Below are positions 8,601-12,423 of a stretch of 12,423 bases of DNA, piece after piece. This DNA is from Hyphochytrium catenoides (lineage: Eukaryota; Sar; Hyphochytriomycetes; Hyphochytriales; Hyphochytriaceae), in the NCBI GenBank assembly GCA_900088475.1, contig FLMG01000341.1, positions 1-12,423 on the forward strand, written 5' to 3'. The notes beneath the pieces are model-generated. The model did not search any database. It was not told where the DNA came from and saw only the letters and a program-made list of their open reading frames with translations. Within the stretch, counting starts at the first letter, position 1. Each line of letters starts with the position of its first letter. The position numbers and the translations under genes were made by a program.

Positions 8601-9200
8601 CCGAAGGAGAAGAAGAGGTGTGGCTCGGGCTTCAATGAGAAAAGGGAGCAAATATTCACCGTTCACTTGAAGCTCTATTGCCAGCTTAGAGTATGCTCCC
8701 CTGTCATCAGTCCACAGCCTTGCATCGTCAGTCCTTATTCTCTCTTCTCGTTTCTCTTTCGGCTTCTTCTCCATGTCATAAATCCTTAAGCCATTCTCTT
8801 CTGTGTCTGTCTCTCTTTTTAGGAGAAAGAGAATCTCTACTTGGAGCTCAAAAGCGTTATCTCCCGTCTTCCTGGAGACGAAGTGCACGAACAGCTGAAG
8901 AAATGTTCTGATGTGCACAAAGAGAAGGTCGCTCATCTTCGGACCATGACCCTCGAGCTCGAGGTTTGCAAGAGGAAGGTGACAGCGCTGCAAGAAGAGG
9001 TTGCAGTATATCTTCAGGGCATCAAAGAGATGAATGACCTGTGGCTGAGAGAGGCCAAGAAGCTTGGAGAGACAGGAGATAGGAGAGTAGGGCAAGAGGT
9101 GCAGAGAGAGAGCGATATAGTACTAGATAACCTTGAAGACGTGGTAGGGAAGTGCTCGGAGGAGAGAATCGCTGGTCTCCCTCGGGACGCAGTGTCTTAA
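2016..9200 (+). CDS. CFAP58: CFAP58 (CCDC147), axonemal coiled-coil protein, 16 exons, complete
   Basis: CFAP58 is a long coiled-coil protein of the flagellar axoneme. Vertebrate orthologues are needed for sperm-flagellum assembly, and the Chlamydomonas relative is FAP58. Exons: 2016-2063, 2458-2585, 2892-3145, 3437-3545, 3767-3824, 4157-4273, 4478-4665, 5060-5449, 5676-5871, 6090-6152, 6401-6520, 6813-6884, 7120-7262, 7490-7691, 8160-8351, 8823-9200. They sum to 2658 nt, or 885 residues plus TAA, with all phases consistent and all introns GT-AG. The family has about 870 residues in vertebrates. Recognition rests on blocks that align in order with CFAP58 as I know it: AEFEEIL near the N-terminus, NLYEQVRTERNL (from residue 497), LKRKFKIFEHQVEQMKEEI (from 522), EELSKLYEKLRLQ (630 on), ELERPLNVHRW (711-721) and EKENLYLELK (761 on). 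The predicted protein is almost wholly helical. The last 40 or so residues show no family similarity I recognise. The gene converges on an EML gene. Confidence 0.95.
2458..2585 (+). other. CFAP58: CFAP58 exon 2
   Basis: Encodes residues 17-58 plus two bases of Arg59. The acceptor is ATTAG|TCTGAT; a CTAAC branch-point-like motif sits at 2419-2423. The donor is CCCG|GTACAT. It contains AEFEEIL and AAEYGKML, which correspond to the FEEM and RIEYERL blocks at the start of vertebrate CFAP58. Confidence 0.9.
2586..2891 (+). repeat. CFAP58 intron 2 with (CTGT)n/(CT)n
   Basis: The intron begins with a compound CTGT and CT microsatellite (about 2597-2712) and stays pyrimidine-rich. The exon 2 frame reads into the intron for nearly its full length before a TAA at 2878-2880, 11 nt before the acceptor boundary. 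The long Leu/Ser/Cys/Val open frame here is therefore intron read-through. Confidence 0.9.
2892..3145 (+). other. CFAP58: CFAP58 exon 3
   Basis: Encodes residues 60-143 with split codons at both ends. The acceptor is GTGCAG|TACTCT and the donor GCAG|GTGGAG. The frame stays open past the donor, but splicing here restores the family pattern: RVIEAG joins PGWTQDQSA, matching the vertebrate Gly-Ser-Gly-x-x-x-Asp-Gln block. It encodes continuous coiled coil. Confidence 0.9.
3146..3436 (+). repeat. CFAP58 intron 3: CT-rich, stop-free, length 3n
   Basis: This 291-nt (97-codon) intron has no in-frame stop between exons 3 and 4. Most of it is CT-rich with CTGT units (3226-3375). If retained, it would add 97 mostly Leu/Ser residues without breaking the frame. 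The family has no such insert and both splice sites are canonical, so I call it an intron. Confidence 0.85.
3437..3545 (+). other. CFAP58: CFAP58 exon 4
   Basis: Encodes residues 145-179 with split Gly144 and Arg180. The acceptor is CTGTCAG|GTCCTG and the donor ATCAG|GTAAAT. The sequence is acidic and basic coiled coil (TEFNRKLDDVSSQVDEKQ). Confidence 0.9.
3767..3824 (+). other. CFAP58: CFAP58 exon 5
   Basis: A small exon for residues 181-199 (QDVTQLAAQVEHQEKAKLE). The acceptor is CCATTAG|ACAAG with CTAAC 19 nt before it. The donor is GAG|GTAGGC in phase 0. It is too short to stand out as an open frame, but phase and coiled-coil continuity fix it. Confidence 0.88.
4157..4273 (+). other. CFAP58: CFAP58 exon 6
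   Basis: Encodes residues 200-238, from VELQIKAATNEAADK to KHLKTQ. The block RRRDKLEKELKHLK matches the KKEKLEKELKQI block of vertebrate CFAP58. The acceptor is TTGCAG|GTGGAG and the donor CAG|GTAGAG; both ends are phase 0. Confidence 0.92.
4274..4477 (+). repeat. CFAP58 intron 6: CT-rich, stop-free, length 3n
   Basis: This 204-nt (68-codon) intron is open in frame from exon 6 to exon 7, again coding Leu/Ser/Val-rich sequence if unspliced. The donor CAG|GTAGAG is good; the acceptor AATGAAG lacks an adjacent strong pyrimidine run. An in-frame hydrophobic insert inside a heptad coiled coil is unlikely, so removal is the better reading. Confidence 0.8.
4478..4665 (+). other. CFAP58: CFAP58 exon 7
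   Basis: Encodes residues 239-300 plus two bases of Lys301. The acceptor is AATGAAG|GTGGAC, with a weaker pyrimidine tract than its neighbours. The donor is ATAA|GTAAGC. The block RLSLEQFQRKSAAL lies at the place of the vertebrate KELEQFQMRNAKL block. Confidence 0.92.
4666..5059 (+). repeat. CFAP58 intron 7 with opposed GA and CT tracts
   Basis: The 5' part (4673-4757) is GA-rich and the 3' part (4891-5007) is a CT/CTGT microsatellite. The two parts are loosely reverse-complementary, so the pre-mRNA could fold. No coding exon is needed here, because exons 7 and 8 join in phase with no gap in the family pattern. Confidence 0.85.
5060..5449 (+). other. CFAP58: CFAP58 exon 8, longest exon
   Basis: Encodes residues 302-430 of uninterrupted heptad-rich helix in the middle of the protein. 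The acceptor is CACTTAG|AATCAC and the donor GCAAG|GTATAC. The segment KERELLNKKIVDSGDRTQHL corresponds to the vertebrate RERDILNKNMLKAVNATQKQ block. Confidence 0.95.
5676..5871 (+). other. CFAP58: CFAP58 exon 9
   Basis: Encodes residues 432-496, ending in KRIQQQQ. The acceptor is AATATAG|CTATCG and the donor CAACAG|GTACTG. The block EEVKMQENQISLL matches the vertebrate EDIKVRETQIFDY block, which precedes the Gln-rich motif in both. Confidence 0.95.
6090..6152 (+). other. CFAP58: CFAP58 exon 10
   Basis: A 63-nt exon for residues 497-517, starting NLYEQVRTERNLRSKHL. It is one of the most conserved CFAP58 blocks (vertebrate NLYEAVRSDRNLYSKNL). The acceptor is CCTTAG|AACTTG and the donor CCAG|GTAGGT; phase 0 at both ends. 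Confidence 0.95.
6401..6520 (+). other. CFAP58: CFAP58 exon 11
   Basis: Encodes residues 518-557. The opening SEIAELKRKFKIFEHQVEQM matches the vertebrate DEITDMKRKLKIMIHQVDEL block. The acceptor is GCACAG|AGTGAA. The donor AAG|GTTCTT is weak but gives the right phase. Confidence 0.93.
6521..6812 (+). repeat. CFAP58 intron 11 with (TTTC)n
   Basis: It contains a CTTT/TTTC tetranucleotide tract at about 6570-6606 after a CT-rich part. Beyond that, an AT-richer stretch holds two partial copies of a TCTATTGATGCGRCTCC motif, at 6756-6772 and 6782-6798, just before the acceptor. Confidence 0.85.
6813..6884 (+). other. CFAP58: CFAP58 exon 12
   Basis: A 72-nt exon for residues 558-581 (TQKEREILRSDLTRIKK onward). 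The acceptor is CCTGCAG|ACACAA and the donor GAGCAG|GTAGGG; phase 0 at both ends. It matches the KEKETLKAELQKLR block of the family. Confidence 0.9.
7120..7262 (+). other. CFAP58: CFAP58 exon 13
   Basis: Encodes residues 582-628 plus two bases of Asn629. The pattern KLSLIIRDADAEQQRQ followed by ISERDLIQQQLIKR matches vertebrate KLLRIIAEADGERLRQ and ISERDILGSQLVRR. The acceptor is AATAG|ATAATA and the donor AGAAA|GTGCGT. Confidence 0.94.
7490..7691 (+). other. CFAP58: CFAP58 exon 14
   Basis: Encodes residues 630-696. EELSKLYEKLRLQRSNLQKG aligns with the vertebrate block DELALLYEKIKIQQSVLNKG. It ends SSVDDLKRQITRLQE. The acceptor is TTCACAG|CGAGG and the donor GGAG|GTAAAC. Confidence 0.95.
7692..8159 (+). 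repeat. CFAP58 intron 14, GA-rich then CT-rich
   Basis: A 468-nt intron whose first two-thirds is purine-rich (GA clusters around 7760-7830) and whose end (8064-8157) is CT-rich. The open frames on both strands here are composition artefacts, because exons 14 and 15 join directly in the family alignment. Confidence 0.85.
8160..8351 (+). other. CFAP58: CFAP58 exon 15, diagnostic block
   Basis: Encodes residues 697-760. It contains DELERPLNVHRWRALECSDP, almost identical to the vertebrate EELENPLNVHRWRKLEASDP signature, and then LLKSVQNMQKRLI. This is the strongest single piece of evidence for the gene's identity. The acceptor is ATCTAG|GACATC and the donor CCAG|GTATGG; phase 0 at both ends. 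Confidence 0.97.
8352..8822 (+). repeat. CFAP58 intron 15, GA-rich then CT-rich
   Basis: A 471-nt intron, the longest of the gene. GA/GGGA tracts fill about 8385-8590, a mixed stretch follows, and CT-rich sequence (about 8730-8820) leads to the TTTTTAG acceptor. I see no extra exon or small RNA in it. Confidence 0.85.
8823..9200 (+). other. CFAP58: CFAP58 exon 16 with stop
   Basis: The last exon encodes residues 761-885 and a TAA. EKENLYLELKSVISRLPGDE matches the vertebrate EKEKLYMELKHVLARQPGPE block. After about residue 845 the sequence (from TGDRRVGQEVQ to the end) is a tail I cannot align. The acceptor is TTTTAG|GAGAAA. Confidence 0.95.
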
Positions 9201-9401
9201 GTGTTAACGATGTATTATGTCACTTCATTTTATTGAGCAATGGGCAACTTAGGTCTCTCTCTCTCTCTCTCTCTTTCCCCGTCTTCTCATTTCTCTAACT
9301 TGCGGTGTGCCATTTGAGAGCTAGATGACAGACTAGTGGAGCCAAACAAGAGCGAGGGAGAGAGAGAAAGAAAGCTGTTATAGCTTCTCCTTAGTGATAC
9401 G
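9201..9401. other. Convergent 3' intergenic spacer with (CT)n
   Basis: Only 201 bp separate the two stop codons, so both 3' UTRs and both polyadenylation sites must lie here or overlap the opposing gene. A (CT)n tract occupies 9253-9275. I find no AATAAA on either strand in the spacer, so the polyadenylation signal is non-canonical or elsewhere. GA-rich sequence at 9353-9374 could pair with the CT tract. Confidence 0.8.
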
Positions 9402-9542
9402 CTACTCTAGCTTTTTCTTGATTCTCCACTGGACGATTGTCCTATCCAGCGCCCCGACGCTAAGGAGAAAGGAGTCGTTGGAAGTGAAGCGAAGGCTTGA
9501 CACGCCTTGGCTATGCCCACGGAGCTTTATGTATGGCGAAGC
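9402..9542 (-). other. EML: EML exon G with stop
   Basis: Encodes the last blade, YIKLRGHSQGVSSLRFTSND then LLSVGALDRTIVQWRI, and closes with KKKLE and TAG (stop at 9404-9402). The family pattern is GHSxHVTNVRFxxDDxxLxSxGGxDxxIxQW. The acceptor is TTCACACAG|GCTTCG. Confidence 0.95.
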
Positions 9543-10070
9543 CTGTGTGAAGTCAAGGAAAGGAGGAGTTACTAGCATCAGAAGCTAGCAGGAGCAGGCG
9601 CAGCGAGCGAAGGATCAGATAGAGAGAGCCAAGGCCCAGAAAGAGTGACAACGAGCGCGAGAGAGAATGACGAGAGAGAGGCCGCAGGTACAGACAGGCC
9701 ATTATAAACAAGACTTTGAAGGCGAAGTAAAGACTCTATAGAAAGTCTAGCGAGGAGGAGACATGAAAGTGGAAGAGATGTTCCGTCTCTGCGTCTCTTC
9801 ACCTGCTTGTTCAACGCTGGGTAATTGAAGAGTCTGATAGCGCCGGACTCTCCTCCTGCTGCCAACAGGTCTGCACGGTTGGAGCGACAGCAAGAAAGGA
9901 CGTCCCGTTCCTCTGGACGGCCCTGTCTCTCCGTCCAGATGCCTAGGCCAAGGAGACAAAGAACAAGAGGTCATTAGAACGAGGCTCTTTGCAGGAAGCA
10001 AGAGAGAGATAGTATAGGGAATGAAGTGACCTAAGGTCTATCACTCGCTATGTTTGGGATGTACGGGCTA

Positions 10071-10113
<43 letters not shown>

Positions 10114-10692
10114 CATTTGTTGATAGTCACCTTAGACCATCCGTGCAATATCCCTCTCCCAAATTTTCTAACCTTGAACGGACCATCCCATGGTGCAGGT
10201 CTGTGTGGCCCAGAGAATGTCTTTCATCTGTGAGGGATTGGCTATGGCGCTGCCATCCAGGCTGTTAACTACAGAGAGACAATAGTGCCCGAGGAAGACC
10301 CCAGTCAAGCAGCGAACGAGAGGGAATGGCAACGTGTGCGGCAAAGGATGGAATGAGAAGAGAAATTAAGCGAGAGAACAACATTAGAGAGCCGACGAGT
10401 GAGAGAGGAGAGAGAAAGTATCGCGCGCAGAGTTTCACGAAGAACGGAATCACGAGGAGCCTTGGAAGAGGAAGTTTGCAGAAAGCAAAGAGATGAGGAG
10501 AGAGCAAAAAGAAGAGAAGAGATAATATTATTGGAGAGACTTGCAAGAAGAAGGTTGCACTCTGGGGCACTAACAGTAGATAAGCTCCATGTCGCGGGTG
10601 TTGCACTGGAGGAAATGTCCATCGCCTCCAAAGTCGAAATGCGTGATGAAGCTACGAGAGAGAGAGGTGAGAACAGGCAAAAGGTAAAAAAC

Positions 10693-10731
<39 letters not shown>

Positions 10732-12307
10732 AGAGGGAGAGAGAGGGAAGAGAGAGAGAGAGGAGAGAGAGAGAGAGTACAGGCGAAGTGGTGCAGAAAA
10801 GATCGACTGAGGAAGGCATCAACGTAGAGAGAAACGAGAGACAAAGCAGAGAATGGCAACAGAAGAGGAGGTCAAAGGCAGTTGAACAGAGAGAGACAAT
10901 ATCATCTTCCCCGTTCGTTCTTTACCTGCTCATCCTCTCGCACTTCGCCTGCACTCTGCACTTGTCTTCCACCTTGTGCAAGAAGAGCTTGTTCTCTTCT
11001 GTGGCTATGCCCAGCAGCTGCCCGTCAGGAGAGAACTTCATCTCGGTGATCGCCATCCTTGCCTCTCTTCCCTCACTCAAGACCTCCAGAGACTGAGAGT
11101 CTAAAATTGTGAACTGCCAGAGTACAGCGGGGACGAAGAGAGAACAGAGAAGGGAGAGAGTGGATGAAGAGAGAGAGAGAGAGGGAGAGAGGAGAAAAGA
11201 TCGATGACGAGAACATTGTATGTTAGTAGGGCTATGGACAACATCAGTCGAGAGTTAGATTCCGAGGGCAAGAAGTGGGAGCGAGAGCTGTGCCGTAGAT
11301 GATAGTTCCTTTCTTCATTAACGAAGGGGAGAGAGATATTAAGAAAGTGAGAGAGATATGGAGATATAAAAAAGTTCAACAGGTGCAGCTGGTGGGACAA
11401 AGAGGAAGAGCGAGTCCGCGCGAGAGAGGGCGAGACAAAGAGAGAGAGATATGTACCCAGACAATGAGAAAGTGAATGTATGTGTGTTTGTGTGAGAGAG
11501 GGAGAGGCAGAGAGAGAGAGAAAGAGTGAGAAGTACCTCAAAGGAGGCAGTGAATAGATGAAAGGGATTTAATAAGCAAGGGAGGAGAGAAGAGAACAGG
11601 AACCGAGGTGAAGTAGAGACCACGCTAGAGAAAGTTCTTGACACTTCCTACCGAGCCATCTCTCCGACTCTCTTTCCCTCCGGATCCCAGTCCAACCGCA
11701 ATCTTTTTCCCGTCAGGGCTCCAGGCGATAGCCCTCACATACGCATCGAGGACGAGACGACCAAGCGCCTTCCGGCCAGAGAGAGACCAGACGCGAAGTG
11801 TACGATCATCACCACCTGAGGTCGAGATAGAAATATAGAAAAAGCCAGAAAAGAGAAAGAGGCCAGGCGAACGACAACGACCTTAGTTTCCTTGAAGAAG
11901 GAGGCAGAGGAGAGACACCAGCAGAGAAGTCAAAGCTACCGAGAGGAAAGAAACTTTGGAATCAAGTGAGATGCAGAGAAAGCATAGCAGGAAGAGAGCG
12001 ATGTTTGGAGAAAAGCAGAGAGAAGAGAGAGAAGTAGAGAGAGAAGTGGACAGAGACAGAGGACGAAAGGCAGAAGACGGAATAAGACCTTGACTGCGGA
12101 ACGTAGAGGAGGGAGTCAAAAGAATAAAGGATGTTGAGGCAAGGAGGAAGAAAGAAAAAGAACCAAAGGAAGAAAGCTCTAGGGAGAGAAAGAGGAAAAG
12201 AGAGGGTGTACCAGTTGCATACTGATCCGGGTTCGCCGGATTGACTGCCAACGCTAAGAGTTGCTCATGATTGTGAGCCTGGACCAGCTGAATGCTGGAT
12301 TCAATCC
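9402..12307 (-). CDS. EML: EML-family WD40 microtubule-associated protein, last 7 exons (5' end outside window)
   Basis: EML proteins bind tubulin and microtubules through a tandem-propeller (TAPE) fold. Exons in transcript order: 12307-12212, 11815-11652, 11113-10926, 10651-10575, 10268-10173, 9942-9803, 9542-9402. They join in phase through GT-AG introns to 299 codons and a TAG. WD40 blades appear in order: AHNHEQLLALAVNP with GGDDRTLRVW (from residue 10), AIAWSPDGKKIAVGL (about 60), EMKFSPDGQLLGIA (about 111), SSFITHFDF with ELIYF (148-175), an inserted strand, a blade ending AIRLFNYP, and LRGHSQGVSSLRF with LDRTIVQW at the end. The blocks ILWATQTCTMGWSVQGIW and SSFITHFDF are EML hallmarks (family forms: VEWATYTCVLGFGVQGIW and SSFITHLDW). 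The segment equals the C-terminal propeller. The HELP motif and N-terminal propeller lie to the right. Which paralogue, and whether the protein has several TAPE modules like EML5/6, cannot be told. Confidence 0.94.
9803..9942 (-). other. EML: EML exon F
   Basis: Starts GIWTERQGRPEERDVLSCCR and ends SGAIRLFNYPALNKQ. It corresponds to the family pattern GIWPxxxDGTDINxxxRS...KVKLFxYP. Here Thr replaces the usual Pro after GIW. The acceptor is GGCCTAG|GCATCT and the donor AGCAG|GTGAAG; it ends in phase 0. Confidence 0.93.
9943..10172 (-). repeat. EML intron E-F with perfect (CT)19 on the plus strand
   Basis: The tract 10073-10110 is 38 nt of uninterrupted CT on the plus strand, so it reads GA in the EML transcript, near the 5' side of the intron. 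The 3' part, towards exon F, has short CT runs in transcript sense. This is the longest perfect dinucleotide tract in the window and should be polymorphic. Confidence 0.95.
10173..10268 (-). other. EML: EML exon E
   Basis: Encodes NSLDGSAIANPSQMKDILWA and TQTCTMGWSVQ. This is the inter-blade segment of the EML C-terminal propeller that precedes GIWP in the family. The acceptor is CTGTAG|TTAACA and the donor CAAG|GTTAGA. Confidence 0.94.
10269..10574 (-). other. EML intron D-E
   Basis: Purine-rich on the plus strand, hence CT-rich in the transcript, with scattered GAGA clusters around 10380-10420 and 10495-10525. The open frames on both strands over it are composition artefacts. I see no extra exon. 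Confidence 0.85.
10575..10651 (-). other. EML: EML exon D
   Basis: A 77-nt exon encoding FITHFDFGGDGHFLQCNTRD and MELIY. With the split Ser it gives the EML hallmark SSFITHxDxxxDGxxLQ. The acceptor is CTCGTAG|CTTCAT and the donor TACT|GTTAGT. Confidence 0.93.
10652..10925 (-). repeat. EML intron C-D with A-run and (GA)n
   Basis: It contains a 10-base A run followed by an interrupted GA tract (10692-10778 on the plus strand). In the transcript this reads as a CT tract ending in T10. No exon or RNA is seen inside. Confidence 0.88.
10926..11113 (-). other. EML: EML exon C
   Basis: Encodes FTILDSQSLEVLSEGREARM, then MKFSPDGQLLGIATEENKLF, and ends KCERMS. It is the blade that in EML proteins typically reads IKFSPDGxxLAVGxxDNxIYLY. 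The acceptor is CTGGCAG|TTCACA and the donor GCAG|GTAAAG. Confidence 0.94.
11114..11651 (-). repeat. EML intron B-C, 538 nt
   Basis: The longest intron in the window. It is GA-rich on the plus strand, with clusters at 11168-11195, 11400-11450 and 11490-11525 and a TGTGTGTTTGTGTGA stretch at about 11480-11494. Exons B and C join in phase as DGS-FTIL, so nothing coding is missing. Confidence 0.88.
11652..11815 (-). other. EML: EML exon B
   Basis: Encodes GDDRTLRVWSLSGRKALGRL and the following blade with SPDGKKIAVGLGSGG. It ends DGS in phase 0. The acceptor is ACCTCAG|GTGGTG and the donor GCTCG|GTAGGA. The plus-strand open frame covering this interval is its shadow. Confidence 0.94.
11816..12211 (-). 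other. EML intron A-B
   Basis: A 396-nt intron of GA/GGAAG-rich sequence (plus strand), hence CT-rich in the transcript. The frame of exon A reads 329 nt into it before a stop near 11883, which creates a long spurious Leu/Ser/Phe open frame. Confidence 0.88.
12212..12307 (-). other. EML: EML exon A (first visible)
   Basis: Encodes residues 1-31 of the visible part (IESSIQLVQAHNHEQLLALA onward), with split codons at both ends. The acceptor is CGTCTAG|GGATTG and the donor AACTG|GTACAC. It forms the first strands of a WD40 blade. The acceptor proves an upstream exon exists outside the window. Confidence 0.9.
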
Positions 12308-12423
12308 CTAGACGATGGAAAAAGAGATAGAGAAAGAGAAGGAGAAAGAGAGAAAAGCAAGCGAGAAGTAGGTGTAAGAAAAAATAGTGGTATCATTAGC
12401 GGTTAGGCGCTGGAGGAAAATAG
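12308..12423 (-). other. Partial upstream EML intron
   Basis: In transcript sense this is a pyrimidine-rich run leading to the exon A acceptor, with a CTAAC-like element at about 12400-12404. No exon is visible, so the preceding exon lies beyond the window. Confidence 0.7.

Noticed and set aside
8598-9095. 165-codon minus-strand frame
   Set aside because: Antisense of CFAP58 exon 16, whose plus-strand product is clearly conserved.
10399-10827. 142-codon plus-strand Arg/Glu-rich frame
   Set aside because: Shadow of EML exon D and flanking GA-rich introns; the minus strand gives a family-matching WD40 exon.
11638-11838. 66-codon plus-strand Pro/Ser-rich frame
   Set aside because: Exact antisense of EML exon B.

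Overview
The window is nuclear DNA of an intron-rich eukaryote that builds motile flagella or cilia. It holds two spliced genes in convergent (tail-to-tail) orientation. Every intron I could place is GT-AG, the standard genetic code reads through cleanly, and introns are short (about 200-540 bp) and loaded with CT/GA, CTGT and TTTC microsatellites. A flagellated protist is the most natural source. A free-living fornicate-like flagellate is one guess, but the sequence alone does not settle the taxon.

Region 1-2015 is the 5' flank of the first gene, and I find no convincing gene in it. It contains a diverged foldback repeat (arms 401-522 and 763-885, loop between), a second direct copy of the loop sequence at about 1036-1290, and a long (GA)n tract at 1526-1631. 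This repeat cluster is the only part of the window that does not correspond to anything I recognise.

Region 2016-9200 (+) is a complete 16-exon gene for CFAP58 (CCDC147), an axonemal coiled-coil protein. The spliced exons give 885 codons with every splice phase matching, close to the roughly 870 residues of vertebrate CFAP58. Conserved blocks run from near the N-terminus to the C-terminal third.

Region 9201-9401 is the short shared 3' intergenic space. Region 9402-12423 (-) carries the last seven exons of an EML-family (echinoderm microtubule-associated protein-like) WD40 gene. They encode 299 residues forming the C-terminal beta-propeller and end in a natural stop; the 5' part lies beyond the right edge.

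Both products belong to microtubule structures: CFAP58 to the axoneme, EML proteins to microtubules generally. They are convergent neighbours, so nothing here indicates co-transcription. Nearly all other long open frames are by-products of CT/GA repeats, which contain no stop codons. I did not find a previously undescribed multi-gene system. The leads are the foldback repeat family, two stop-free introns whose length is divisible by three, and introns with a GA-rich 5' part facing a CT-rich 3' part.
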